From Pseudorasbora parva (taxonomy: Eukaryota; Chordata; Actinopteri; Cypriniformes; Gobionidae): 64,000 nucleotides of DNA. Shown piece by piece: positions 33,834-44,305 of this stretch. The notes beneath the pieces were generated by a model. It made no database searches and was not told the DNA's origin. It saw nothing but the letters and a program-made list of their open reading frames with translations. Location: assembly GCF_024679245.1 (NCBI RefSeq), contig NC_090177.1, positions 47,065,877 through 47,129,876 on the forward strand, given 5' to 3'. Each line of letters begins with the position of its first letter. Positions within the stretch are counted from its first letter, which is position 1. The position numbers and the translations under genes were made by a program.

Positions 33834-35540
33834 GTGGATAGTGAGGTTTCAGTAGATACGTGGAATAATTCCATAAGTCTTATGGTGCATGAGGCTGCCA
33901 GTTACACCATTCCTGTGAAGCAGGAACCAAAGTCACGTAAAATGGTGCCTTGGTGGAATAAAGAATGTGACAAAGCTGTGAGAAGTAGGAATATAGCGTA
34001 TAGAAAATTAAGAAAGTATCCCATATTGGTTAATGCAGTAGAGTACAAGCGTCTAAGGGCAGTAGCAAGAAGAGTTATAAAAGATGCAAAGAGAAATAGT
34101 TGGAGGAAGTTTTGTGGTACGCTAGGCCCTGAGACTCCAGTAAGGAATTTGTGGTCAGCTGTACATAGAATGTCAGGAATATATATAAGAAAGTCGATAC
34201 CAGTATTACAGAAGGGGGAGGTAAGAGCAGTTTCTAATAAGGAAAAAGCAGATATGTTTGTAGATAGTTTTCAAGCAGTGCATAGATCAGAGAGAATTGG
34301 GGTTGAAAGGTGTAGGACAGGGGATGAGTTGATGGCAAGGAATCAGTGGAAGCTTGAGAGGAGTTTAGAAAATGATAATCCTATTAATCTCTTTTGATAT
34401 GAAAGAGTTGAAGGATGCAATTATGTCTGGGTCTAATACTACGCCGGGGAGAGATATGTTGTCGTATGAGTTATTTAAACATATGGAGGATAATGTACTT
34501 GAAGAAATTTTAGCCTTGTTTAATACAGTGTGGAAAGAAGGTTATTTACCCAAGGAGTGGAAACATGCAGTTGTGGTTCCTATCTTGAAGCCAGGTAAAG
34601 AGGCATCAAACCCTAGTTCATACCATCCTATAGCACTCACGGCAGTCCTTTGTAAGGTTATGGAAAGGATGGTAACCAACAGATTGGTATATTTTTTAGA
34701 AACCAGAGGGCTATTTGATGATGTCCAGAATGGTTTTAGGAATGGAAGATCAACAATGGAGTCAGTTACAATTCTAGATCAGGATATTAAAAGGGCATTT
34801 AGTAATAAGGAGATAGTGAGTGTATTTCTGGATATAGAGAAGGCTTATGACTCTTTGTCGAAGGAAGGATTAATGATACATTTTTTTGATTTAGGAGTTA
34901 GAGGAAGGATATTTAATTGGATTAAGGATTTTTTAATGAAAAGAACAATTCAAGTAAAAGTTGGTAATATTAGTTCAAAAACTGTGGAAATAGAAAATGG
35001 AACACCGCAGGGAAGTGTTATTAGTCCAGTTTTATTCAATATAATGATTAACGATATCTTTGATAAAATAGAGCGAGGATTTGGGCTTTCTTTATTTGCA
35101 GATGATGGGGCCATTTGGAAAAGAGGGCGTAATACAGAGTTTGTTTTAAAACAGATTCAAAAAGCATTAGTGACTAGAGGAATGGGGGAATTTATGGGGC
35201 TTCAAAATTTCTGCCTCAAAGACTAAATATATGGTATTTGGTTTTAAAAGAAAGTTACCCAATCGAGAGCTATATATGTATGGGTCTCCTTTGGAAAAGG
35301 TAAAGATTTTTAAATTTTCAGGTGTTTGGTTTGATGAGTGTATGACTTGGGCTGTGCATGTAGGTAATATTGTGTTGAAGTGTGAGAGTGCTGAATGTTA
35401 TGACATTAATGTAAGTCTGGATGTAAGTCTGGCTGGATGTGAATGGGGGGCTAATAGGGACACAATGCTGTTAATTTATCAGGCAATGATCAGATCTGCT
35501 CTTGATTATGGATTTTTTTTACAGTCTTGTTCAAAATAAT
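33834..35540 (+). pseudogene. LINE ORF2 reverse transcriptase
   Basis: 33834-34397 is the linker between endonuclease and RT (VPWWNKECDKAVRSRN). The RT proper spans 34372-35226: PGRDMLSYELFKH, SYHPIALT, NGFRNGRSTMES, the palm Asp motif VFLDIEKAYDS, NGTPQGSVISP and the catalytic FADDG. 35231-35539 carries the thumb and connection in another frame, up to the point where Tc1 copy 2 is inserted (after GFFL). Three frame changes make it inactive. Confidence 0.87.
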
Positions 35541-37139
35541 AGCAGTACAATGTGACTAACCAGAATAATCAAGGTTTTTCGTTTATTTTTTATTGCTACG
35601 TCGCAAACAAGTTACCAGTAGGTTCAGTAGATTCTCAGAAAACAAATGAGACCCAGCATTCATGATATGCACGCTCTTAAGGCTGTGCAATTGGGCAATT
35701 AGTTGAAAGGGGTGTGTTCAAAAAAATAGCAGTGTGGCATTCAATCACTGAGGTCATCAATTTTGTAAAGAAACAGGTGTGAATCAGGTGGCCCCTATTT
35801 AAGGATGAAGCCAACACTTGTTGAACATGCATTTGAAAGCTGAGGAAAATGGGTCGTTCAAGACATTGTTCAGAAGAACAGCGTACTTTGATTAAAAAGT
35901 TGATTAGAGAGGGGAAAACCTATAAAGAGGTGCAAAAATGATAGGCTGTTCAGCTAAAATGATCTCCAATGCCTTAAAATGGAGAGCAAAACCAGAGAGA
36001 CGTGGAAGAAAACGGAAAACAACCATCAAAATGGATAGAAGAATAACCAGAATGGCAAAGGCTCAGCCAATGATCACCTCCAGGATGATCAAAGACAGTC
36101 TGGAGTTACCTGTAAGTACTGTGACAGTTAGAAGACGTCTGTGTGAAGCTTATCTATTTTCAAGAATCCCCCGCAAAGTCCCTCTGTTAAAAAAAAGGCA
36201 TGTGCAGAAGAGGTTACAATTTGCCAAAGAACACATCAACTGGCCTAAAGAGAAATGGAGGAACATTTTGTGGACTGATGAGAGTAAAATTGTTCTTTTT
36301 GGGTCCAAGGGCCACAGGCAGTTTGTGAGACGACCCCCAAACTCTGAATTCAAGCCACAGTACACAGTGAAGACAGTGAAGGATGGAGGTGCAAGCATCA
36401 TGATATGGGCATGTTTCTCCTACTATGGTGTTGGGCCTATTTATCGCATACCAGGGATCATGGATCAGTTTGCATATGTTAAAATACTTGAAGAGGTCAT
36501 GTTGCCCTATGCTGAAGAGGACATGCTCTTGAAACGGTTGTTTCAACAAGACAATGACCCAAAACACACTAGTAAATGGGCAAAGTCTTGGTTCCAAACC
36601 AACAAAATTAATGTTATGGAGTGGCCAGCCCAATCTCCAGACCTTAATCCAATTGAGAACTTGTGGGGTGATATCAAAAATGCTGTTTCTGAAGCAAAAC
36701 CAAGAAATGTGAATGAATTGTGGAATGTTGTTAAAGAATCATGGAGTGGAATAACAGCTGAGAGGTGCCACAAGTTGGTTGACTCCATGCCACACAGATG
36801 TCAAGCAGTTTAAAAAAACTGTGGTCATACAACTAAATATTAGTTTAGTGATTCACAGGATTGCTAAATCCCAGAAAAAAAAATGTTTGTACAAAATAGT
36901 TTTGAGTTTGTACAGTCAAAGGTAGACACTGCTATTTTTTTGAACACACCCCTTTCAACTAATTGCCCAATTGCACAGCCTTAAGAGCGTGCATATCATG
37001 AATGCTGGGTCTTGTTTGTTTTCTGACAATCTACTGAACCTACTGGTAACTTGTTTGCCACGTAGCAATAAAAAATATACTAAAAACCTTGATTATTCTG
37101 GTTAGTCACATTGTAGTGCTATTATTTTGAACAAGACTG
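35522..37139 (+). mobile_element. Tc1/mariner transposon copy 2
   Basis: 1618 bp, with ends CAGTCTTGTTCAAAATAATAG and the inverse, flanked by duplicated TA (35520-35521 and 37140-37141). It is the same family as 12304-16053 in opposite orientation and lacks the CACAG-ended insertion. It sits inside the LINE RT/RNase H linker; deleting it with one TA restores that frame (GFFL then YGSASKTV). Confidence 0.95.
35849..36813 (+). pseudogene. Tc1 transposase, copy 2 (one frameshift)
   Basis: Start ATG at 35849 (MGRSRHCSEEQ). After about 30 codons the frame breaks in an A run near 35935 that is one base shorter than in copy 1, and the frame opening at 35938 carries the rest (291 codons). It holds the second helix-turn-helix with an AT-hook-like RRGRKRK, the catalytic Asp in LWTDESKI, Asp in FQQDNDPKH and Glu in [11 protein letters not shown], and a complete C-terminus. 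A translation from an internal start would lack the first DNA-binding helix. Only this single base loss separates it from an open frame. Confidence 0.9.
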
Positions 37140-37141
37140 TA

Positions 37142-37567
37142 TATGGGTCTGCTTCTAAAACTGTTCTGGCTAGGCTAAATGTTTTGCAGGCAAGGGCTTT
37201 GAGGCTTTGTTGTGGGGCTTTCAGAACCTCTCCAGTCCCTGCTCTGTTAATTGAAATGGGAGAAATGCCCTTATGGTTAAGGGGTATTAAGTTAGGGTTA
37301 CAATACTGGGTAAAACTTAGAGGGTGTAATTATACCTTCCCAACAAGGTGTATGTTACAAGAGTCTGATGGAGGTAATAAATATAAAACATTTTTTTCCC
37401 AAGTTAATCAATGGGCCAGATAGATGAGCTTGGAACAGGGAGGTATTGTAGAGCACACTAGATGGTTACCTATGCCTTATTGGGTGTTACCTGAATTAAA
37501 CATTGAGCTTGGTTTTCTTCAAGGAAAAGATAAGTGGGAGGTGACACCAAAAATAGTTGAATATCTT
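37142..37567 (+). pseudogene. LINE ORF2 segment between RT and RNase H
   Basis: Continuation of the LINE after the Tc1 insertion (YGSASKTVLARLNVLQARAL, a typical post-RT helix). One in-frame TAG lies at about 37421; the same frame then continues to EYL at the solo-LTR insertion. Confidence 0.75.
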
Positions 37568-37944
37568 TGTGGCAAGGGGGGCGTGGTTCAGCGAGGTCTG
37601 CAGCGGGAGAGAGAGCCGCGGGACGAGCGGTAAGTGAGTGGGTTGGACGCAGATTAATAACACCTGTCTTTTGTTCCAGTAATGAGCGCGGAGAGGGTAT
37701 AAAACACCGGTGGAACCGGAGACCAAAGAGAGAGAGATACGGACGGTTGATGCTGAGACACAGACCCTGAGAAACCGGAAGCCGGAAGTGCCGACCCGGA
37801 AGTGATTGTTATTGTTTGAGTAGAGAGAAACTATACACTACTGAGTGTGATTGTGACAGTGGAAAAGAGTATAAATAAACAAGCATCAACCATCCAGCCG
37901 ACCCCCGTGTCCTCTTCCTTCCTCACGAAACGAACTTTGTTACA
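37568..37944. mobile_element. Solo LTR with 5-bp target duplication
   Basis: A 377-bp block starting TGTGGCAAGGGGGGC and ending TTTGTTACA, flanked by ATCTT on both sides (37563-37567 and 37945-37949). It contains a TATAAAA box (about 37700) and an AATAAA signal (about 37875) in the right order for an LTR. The interior of the parent retroelement is gone, the usual result of LTR-LTR recombination. Removal restores the LINE frame (EYL followed by NLINESS). Orientation is plus by TATA/poly(A) order. Confidence 0.9.
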
Positions 37945-37949
37945 ATCTT

Positions 37950-38239
37950 AACTTAATTAATGAGAGTAGTATGATTGTTTTTACAGATGGATCTAGAGAT
38001 CCAGTTAATGGACGAGCTGGGTTTGGTATGTATGTACAGCAGCTAGGGCTGAAGATCGGTCGACGCATATCTAATGGAAGCTCTGTTCTCACGACTGAGT
38101 TAATGGCAATTCTGTGGGCTCTATGGTGGATTGAGGAAGTCAGACCTAGAGAAGTCGTTTTCTGCTCTGACTCTGCAGCTGCTCTGGAAACCTTAAGAGT
38201 AGGACAATCTAAAGCTCGTCCTGACATTGTAAATGACAT
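37950..38239 (+). pseudogene. LINE RNase H, N-terminal half
   Basis: Frame 37971-38239 shows the RNase H active-site strands: IVFTDGSRDP (Asp), LTTELMAILWAL (Glu) and VVFCSDSAAALE (Asp). It is cut after DIVND by the Gypsy insertion and continues at 43619. RNase H downstream of the RT is what places this LINE in the I group. Confidence 0.85.
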
Positions 38240-38944
38240 TGTAACACGTATAAATACTGCAATAATAGATTAAAATAGTGGACCAGTATCAGAAAGACTA
38301 AGTTAAGCTCAGGGAGGAAAATGGCGTGTTCAATGAGACACAGACACGAGGTTGCGATACCCAAAAGTGTAGTATATTATAGTGACATAAGCTGACAGAC
38401 AGTTTCAATATTTACATGTACACAAAGATGGTATTGAGTTCATAATTGTTAATAAACAAATCTAAGTGCTGTTTTCTCAAGTCATACACAATCATTCAAA
38501 TGATTAAAAGCTGCAACCGTCCTTGCACAATGCACACTGGGTCAATCAGTTCATTAAATTCAAAGAACCATAATGTAGGAATGTGTGTATTGGTGTGCGG
38601 GGATGTGTAAGGGGAGCAGCTGCAGCGCCTCCTACCACACCGGCAAATGCTTGCACTCAATCTTCGGTTCAGGGCCTAGTAGCTCGCCATCCATACAAGA
38701 AACCTGGCCAGTTCTCATATGATTAAGTCACTCATTACAGCAGTCTCAACATAAAATGGAGGCATCTGCAGCAGCTCAACACGTCGACTCCCACACACAC
38801 ACAAACTAACAGCGCGCGGCCATATTTAAAGGGAAATGACGCGATCTCCGTGCCAAATCTCGCGATACTTGTACAAATCCCGCGATAACGTGCGAGAGTG
38901 GAGAGTCGTGAGAACAGAGCATATAACAGTAACCCAGGGTTACA
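38240..38944 (-). repeat. Gypsy LTR, left (correct polarity, 3' LTR)
   Basis: 705 bp. On the minus strand it runs from TGTAACCCTGGGTTAC to CGTGTTACA. It differs from the right LTR at only a few positions seen (for example about 38264, 38312 and 38881), implying a recent origin. Confidence 0.9.
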
Positions 38945-38962
38945 TCCTCCCCCCTTAGATCA
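38945..38962 (-). promoter_or_regulatory. Polypurine tract of the Gypsy element
   Basis: On the minus strand the run CTAAGGGGGGAGGA lies immediately before the LTR start TGTAACCC. This is the place and composition of the primer for plus-strand DNA synthesis, and it fixes the left LTR as the genuine 3' LTR. Confidence 0.8.
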
Positions 38963-38996
38963 TGCACGTCCTCGCTGCATAAAAACTACAGAAGTA

Positions 38997-41900
38997 TTAC
39001 AAGTTAGAACTAGTGTCTGCCGCAGTGGCATAACTAAGGGCCTCTGTATAAGCATTGGACAAACTATGAAAAAGAGTTTGAGCAACTGATATTAAAGGGT
39101 TACCCAATGCTGTATATTGAAGTCGTTGAATGGGTTGGCGCTGACGACCTGAACGTCTGGGTATTACATCAGAGCTAACTATATCACCAGAAGTAGTAGC
39201 AGAGCTCTGAACAACAGAACCCACTGATGACTCCGATTGGACCGGCCCACAGTCTTCATCCTCAAGCTCCAGAAGAACCTCAGTTTCAGGCACATCGATG
39301 CGTTCCTCTTCCACAGGTAAGTCCACCTCTCTCTGGGCATATTCATCCCTCCGTTCAGGTAAAGAAATTCCAGGTTCTTCCACTATAGCGTCTACATCAC
39401 AGCTGGACATCAATGAACCTTCCTCAATGGTTGGCCCAGACCCTTCAGCTTCAGGCAAGTGGCTTTCAGATATTACAATTGTAGGTTGGGAAACCAGGTT
39501 TTCTGAGGGAGGCAGGACAACAATATCACTTGGGACTGTCGACGAGGTAGACACTACAATGTCACAATTCATAGGTTCTCGTTCAAGTTCACCCATGTTC
39601 ACACTGATATTCATTGGGACTTGAGGAAAACTCCCAAGGATGACAGGTTCAACATCCACTGGATCCTCATTCTCAGAGATATCAATAGCGTCGTTACGAC
39701 TCTGGCTGCGAGTGTGTGGCTTTTGAACAGGCAGATCTTCAGGAAGGTCCTCTATAGATAATAGAAAGCCACAAGGCAAAAGCAAATCACGATGGAGTGT
39801 GCGAGTAGGTCCTTCCTTAGTTTCTGGCCTCACAGTGTAAACTGGAAGATCCCCTGCACGTTTCACAACCACATATACCTCTTGTTCCCACTTGTCTTCA
39901 AGCTTGTGCTTGCCTCGGATTCTAACATTACGGACAAGAACTCGGTCGCCCACCTCCAAACTTGCAGGTGTAACACGTTGATCGAACCGGTCTTTGTTCC
40001 TTTTAGCTGACTTCTGAGCATTCTGGGATGAAAGCTTGTAACTCTCCTCAAGACGAGATCTTAAATGCTTCACATACTGAGAATGTGAGGAAGATGGAGA
40101 TTCACGGACAGGCAAGCCAAAAGCTAAATCAACTGGAAGCCGCGGTGATCGTCCAAACAGCAGTTCATAGGGTGTGAACCCTGTTACCTCATTTCGCGTA
40201 CAGTTATACGCATGGACAAGAGGTTTAACGTATTCCCTCCACTTAGCCTTCTGCTTGCTCTCAAGGGTGCCCAGCATGTTTAACAATCTCCGGTTGAAGC
40301 ATTCAACGGGGTTGCCCCTGGGGTGGTAAGGGGTCGTTCGAGTTTTCTTAATGCCAGCCACATCACAGAGCTCCTTAATCAGCTTAGATTCGAAATCTGG
40401 GCCCTGGTCAGAATGTAGACGCTCAGCGATGCCATAACAACTCATAAAGTCATTCCACAGACATTTCGCCACAGTCTTGGCCTTCTGGTTTGCAGTTGGA
40501 ATAGCGACAGAAAATTTGGTGAAGTGATCAGTAAGCACCAAGATGTTCTTTGTGTTACTGCTATCTGGCTCAATGGTAAGAAAATCCATACATAACAATT
40601 CCAAAGGACGACTAGTTTGGATATTTACTAAAGGAGCTGCCCTTTCTGGAAGACTCTTGCGTCGTACGCACCGACCACAAGTTTTAATGAAGTTCTCAAC
40701 ATTAACCGCCATCTTAGGCCAGAAGAACCGCTGCCGTACCAAATCCAGGGTACGCTCTATGCCCATGTGCCCCATGTCACTGTGGAGACTCTTCAAGACA
40801 ACTGTACGCAAGACTGAGGGGAAAACAAGCTGTAGAACAAGTTTATCTTCATCCTGCCTTCTCCTATACAAAATACCATCTTCCAGCTTTAACCGATTAC
40901 ACTCCCGTAACAACAATGCAAGCTCAGGAAGTTCCTCTCGGGCATTGGGGGGAACTTTTTCTCCTGTCTCGAGTTGATGGATAACTTCACGGATTACTGG
41001 ATCAGCACGTTGTTCTTCCCTCAGGTCAGTGTGGGTCAGCGGGGATATGACAGGAAGGCCATGTGATTCCTCCTTAGCGAAACTGTCAGGGATGATATTA
41101 GCATGAACAGAAAGTGACTCAACTAGGGTCATATCACTTTGGGAGTACTCAGCAAGACAGCATGATCTAACAAGACTGCTCTGGCAAATAGCAACCACAC
41201 TATCAGGGGATATTTCTGAAATTTCACCCGGGTCACACCGTTGATTCACTAAACGAGTCACAAGCTCACACTCTTCACAACCTGCACTTTTATCTAACAC
41301 TTCTCCGTGACAGCGCCGGGATAGAGCATCAGCATCAAAGTTGTGTTTGCCAGCACGATACTGCATCTTAAAGGAATATGTCGACAAGGCAGCTAACCAT
41401 CGATGGCTTGTGGCATCCAGTTTCGCTGAGGTCAAGGCATATGTAAGAGGATTGTTATCTGTGACGACCGTGAAGTTAGCACCATAAAGATAATCATGGA
41501 ATTTCTCTGTGACACTCCATTTTAAAGCCAGAAACTCAAGTTTGTGTGCTGGGTATCGAGACTCACTCTTAGACAGGCCTCGGCTGGCATAAGCAATGAC
41601 CCGCAGCTGACCATCCTGTTCTTGGTATAAAACGGCTCCCAATCCAATTATGCTAGCATCTGTGTGCAAAATGTAAGGCAATTGTGGATTGGCGAACCCA
41701 AGGACAGGAGCAGATGTTAACTTTGAGATTACGGTGTTAAAAGCAGCATGACAGTCGGCCGTCCATCTCTCCCCAAAGGACTGCTTCGGATCCCGGAACT
41801 TCCCTGCAGGACTTTTATCTTTATTAGACTGACAAAGAGGTGCATAGCCTTGAGTAAGAACATTAAGGGGTTTTTCCAGGGTGGCATAATCCTTAATGAA

Positions 41901-43022
41901 ATGCCGGTAATACCCTGCGAACCCCAGGAAAGACCGCAACTCTTTGAGATTTCGGGGTACTGGCCAGGATTTGAGAGTGGATATTTTCTCAGGGTCCGTT
42001 TCAACACCCTTCTCAGACACGATATGTCCCAGGTAATGCACACTGGACTGGAAGAATTTACATTTTTCAGGAGACAACTTCAAGCCAAATCCAGCCAAGC
42101 GGGTAAGTACTTTGAGTAACCGGTTCTCATGTTCCTCTAAAGTGTCAGAAAAGATAATAATGTCATCTAGGAACACGAGGACCTCCTTAAGGTTTAAATC
42201 ACCCATACAATTTTCCATCAGTCTCTGGAATGTACTTGGAGCATTAGTGACCCCTTGTGGCATCCGATTCCATTCCCAGAACCCTAACGGTGTAACGAAT
42301 GCAGTTTTAGCCTTGTCGACTTCATCCATTTGAATCTGATAATATCCAGACTTCAGATCCAGAACTGTAAACCATTTGGAACCCGTTAATGCTGAAAATG
42401 ACTCCTCAAGATTCGGCAAGGCATATGCATCTTTCACTGTTTGCAAGTTTAATTTACGATAATCGATACATAACCTTACGTCGCCATTCCGTTTCCGGAC
42501 CACCACAATTGGGGAAGCAAAGGGTGACTCTGACTCACGGATGACACCAGCATTGAGCAAATCTTGCAAATGGCTCCGCACAGCGTCAATGTCACGAGGA
42601 TGGATCGGCCTAGCCCGCTGCTTAAAAGGGGTTTCATCATGGAGCTTAATGCGATGCTTTACCTGCTCCGTGCAGCCGAAATCAAGATCATGGTGAGAAA
42701 ATACTTCAGGCATTTGACTGAGCTTGAGGGTTATTCGCTCCTTCCATTCCGGGGGAATAGGAGATTCTCCAAATGTTAACTCCAAGGCGCCTCTCTGAGA
42801 ACTTCCTGAATCTGAAGGGGTTTTTACAGTCTGCTGGGCCAAGATTGTGAGTGATGTGCCAATATCAGCAATTACTGTCATTGGTGGAATTAAAACATTT
42901 TGTTCAGACTCGATGTAACCCTGGGTTACTGTTATATGCTCTGTTCTCACGACTCTCCACTCTCGCACGTTATCGCAGGATTTGTACAAGTATCGCGAGA
43001 TTTGGCACGGAGATCGCGTCAT
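38997..43022 (-). CDS. Gypsy pol polyprotein, 5'-truncated (RT, RNase H, integrase)
   Basis: A single open frame of 1341 codons. The first 36 codons are read from the inverted LTR and are not original. The rest starts in the protease-RT linker. RT spans about residues 155-330, with LDLKSGYYQI and the catalytic FLDD at 284-287. RNase H is at about 450-565 (LHTDAS, Asp454). The integrase zinc domain is at about 746-786 (H747, H752, C782, C785), and the integrase core has Asp813, Asp872 and Glu907 (D-35-E). A C-terminal chromatin/DNA-binding tail rich in Glu, Ser and Pro follows. No stop or frameshift is visible, so the enzymes could be intact. Gag and protease are absent and the 5' LTR is misoriented, so this locus could not replicate on its own. 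Confidence 0.92.
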   Translation of the reverse strand: MTRSPCQISRYLYKSCDNVREWRVVRTEHITVTQGYIESEQNVLIPPMTVIADIGTSLTILAQQTVKTPSDSGSSQRGALELTFGESPIPPEWKERITLKLSQMPEVFSHHDLDFGCTEQVKHRIKLHDETPFKQRARPIHPRDIDAVRSHLQDLLNAGVIRESESPFASPIVVVRKRNGDVRLCIDYRKLNLQTVKDAYALPNLEESFSALTGSKWFTVLDLKSGYYQIQMDEVDKAKTAFVTPLGFWEWNRMPQGVTNAPSTFQRLMENCMGDLNLKEVLVFLDDIIIFSDTLEEHENRLLKVLTRLAGFGLKLSPEKCKFFQSSVHYLGHIVSEKGVETDPEKISTLKSWPVPRNLKELRSFLGFAGYYRHFIKDYATLEKPLNVLTQGYAPLCQSNKDKSPAGKFRDPKQSFGERWTADCHAAFNTVISKLTSAPVLGFANPQLPYILHTDASIIGLGAVLYQEQDGQLRVIAYASRGLSKSESRYPAHKLEFLALKWSVTEKFHDYLYGANFTVVTDNNPLTYALTSAKLDATSHRWLAALSTYSFKMQYRAGKHNFDADALSRRCHGEVLDKSAGCEECELVTRLVNQRCDPGEISEISPDSVVAICQSSLVRSCCLAEYSQSDMTLVESLSVHANIIPDSFAKEESHGLPVISPLTHTDLREEQRADPVIREVIHQLETGEKVPPNAREELPELALLLRECNRLKLEDGILYRRRQDEDKLVLQLVFPSVLRTVVLKSLHSDMGHMGIERTLDLVRQRFFWPKMAVNVENFIKTCGRCVRRKSLPERAAPLVNIQTSRPLELLCMDFLTIEPDSSNTKNILVLTDHFTKFSVAIPTANQKAKTVAKCLWNDFMSCYGIAERLHSDQGPDFESKLIKELCDVAGIKKTRTTPYHPRGNPVECFNRRLLNMLGTLESKQKAKWREYVKPLVHAYNCTRNEVTGFTPYELLFGRSPRLPVDLAFGLPVRESPSSSHSQYVKHLRSRLEESYKLSSQNAQKSAKRNKDRFDQRVTPASLEVGDRVLVRNVRIRGKHKLEDKWEQEVYVVVKRAGDLPVYTVRPETKEGPTRTLHRDLLLPCGFLLSIEDLPEDLPVQKPHTRSQSRNDAIDISENEDPVDVEPVILGSFPQVPMNISVNMGELEREPMNCDIVVSTSSTVPSDIVVLPPSENLVSQPTIVISESHLPEAEGSGPTIEEGSLMSSCDVDAIVEEPGISLPERRDEYAQREVDLPVEEERIDVPETEVLLELEDEDCGPVQSESSVGSVVQSSATTSGDIVSSDVIPRRSGRQRQPIQRLQYTALGNPLISVAQTLFHSLSNAYTEALSYATAADTSSNL

Positions 43023-43618
43023 TTCCCTTTAAATATGGCCGCGCGCTGTTAGTTTGTGTGTGTGTGGGAGTCGACGTGTTGAGCTGCTGCAGATGCCTCC
43101 ATTTTATGTTGAGACTGCTGTAATGAGTGACTTAATCATATGAGAACTGGCCAGGTTTCTTGTATGGATGGCGAGCTACTAGGCCCTGAACCGAAGATTG
43201 AGTGCAAGCATTTGCCGGTGTGGTAGGAGGCGCTGCAGCTGCTCCCCTTACACATCCCCGCACACCAATACACACATTCCTACATTATGGTTCTTTGAAT
43301 TTAATGAACTGATTGACCCAGTGTGCATTGTGCAAGGACGGTTGCAGCTTTTAATCATTTGAATGATTGTGTATGACTTGAGAAAACAGCACTTAGATTT
43401 GTTTATTAACAATTATGAACTCAATACCATCTTTGTGTACATGTAAATATTGAAACTGTCTGTCAGCTTATGTCACTATAATATACTACACTTTTGGGTA
43501 TCGCAACCTCGTGTCTGTGTCTCATTGAACACGCCATTTTCCTCCCTGAGCTGAACTTAGTCTTTCTGATACTGGTCCACTATTTTAATCTAGTATTGCA
43601 GTATTTATACGTGTTACA
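42914..43618 (+). repeat. Gypsy LTR, right (reversed relative to pol)
   Basis: 705 bp, TGTAACCCTGGGTTAC to CGTGTTACA on the plus strand, the mirror of 38240-38944. Its inner end joins pol sequence (CGAGTCTGAAC read outward from the LTR on the minus strand). The two bases TC next to the LTR are shared with the polypurine side of the left LTR, a possible microhomology at the junction. Confidence 0.9.
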
Positions 43619-44205
43619 ACATCTTGAGTGTTATTTTTAGAATTCGATTTGTTTGCAATATAAATTTTTGCTGGGTTCCCGGGCATGCTGGGCTGAAGGG
43701 TAATGATCAGGCAGACCACATTGCAAAGGAGAGCTTGGGAAGAGAAATAGATGTTCATGTGTCAATGGGGAGAGTGGAACTGAGAGAGAATTAAAGAGGA
43801 CTTAATAAAAGAATGGCAGAGAGGGTGGGAAAAGGAAAGTAGGGCTAGACACTTTTTTTCTATACAATCTGATGCTGGGAAAAAATGTTTATGTAATGCT
43901 CTTTTCTGTAGGGACTCAGTTAAACTGTGCAGACTGAGGTTGGGGCACTGTGGGTTAAATTATTCTTTGTGCATTGCAGGAAAGCATGTCTCTGGCTTGT
44001 GTGAATGTGGGAGTCTTGAGACAGTAAGACATGGTTTTCTGGAATGTAGAAGGTATAGGGCAGAGAGAAGGGTATTATTTGATAAACTGGCTTGGAGTTG
44101 AGGCTTTTTCTGTTTTATCTTTGTTTGGACACAGTGACAAGCATAAAATGATCTCCGAGGAAGTTCTACAATTCCTACATGACACAGGATTGTATGTAAG
44201 AATTT
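43619..44205 (+). pseudogene. LINE RNase H C-terminal half and ORF2 C-terminus
   Basis: Continues the RNase H cut at 38239: FCWVPGHAGLKGNDQADHIA carries the His and last Asp of the active site. After a frame break near 43790 comes the ORF2 tail (LRLGHCGLNYSL, CECGSLETVRHGFLEC), a Cys/His motif typical of I/R1-like LINEs. It ends near 44205 with GLYVRI. A stop near 44100 breaks it. Confidence 0.8.
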
Positions 44206-44285
44206 AGTTCAAACTTCGACCTGTGGAGGGCAGTAATACACTCAGTAGTGTCTACACTCCCGGAACCCTATATGAAGAAGAAGAT
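44206..44285 (+). other. LINE 3' end
   Basis: Short 3' UTR with GGAGGGCAGTAATACAC and a GAAGAAGAAG terminus in place of poly(A), as in several I-like LINEs. Confidence 0.6.
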
Positions 44286-44305
44286 CAGAGCAGTGATAAT
44301 CCCCC

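Larger units (their letters stand above)
38240..43618 (-). mobile_element. Rearranged Gypsy LTR retrotransposon with inverted LTRs
   Basis: 5379 bp flanked by a 4-bp target duplication ACAT (38236-38239 and 43619-43622). Both outer ends are TGTAACACG / CGTGTTACA. The two 705-bp LTRs are inverted to each other, whereas LTRs should be direct repeats. The left LTR has correct polarity for the minus-strand pol, with a purine tract next to it. The right LTR is reversed and joins straight to the middle of pol, so 5' LTR, primer-binding site, gag and protease are missing. Both outer ends are therefore U5 ends. Removal with one ACAT restores the LINE frame (DIVND then ILSVIFRI), so the whole rearranged unit was inserted as such. 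Confidence 0.88.
31900..44285 (+). mobile_element. I-like LINE broken by three later insertions
   Basis: A plus-strand non-LTR retrotransposon with ORF1 (three zinc knuckles) and ORF2 (endonuclease, RT, RNase H, C-terminal Cys/His motif). An ORF2-encoded RNase H after the RT is a mark of the I group (I, Nimb and relatives). Three younger elements lie inside it: Tc1 (35522-37139), a solo LTR (37568-37944) and a rearranged Gypsy (38240-43618). Removing each with one copy of its target duplication brings the LINE reading frame back into register. The 3' end is the GAAGAAGAAG tail near 44283. Start position approximate. Confidence 0.85.

Noticed and set aside
37568..37944. A SINE or host promoter
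   Set aside because: TG...CA ends, TATA then AATAAA order and a 5-bp target duplication identify a solo LTR.
38240..43618. A DNA transposon with 705-bp inverted repeats
   Set aside because: The interior is Gypsy pol, and a polypurine tract adjoins the left repeat, so these are LTRs in abnormal orientation.
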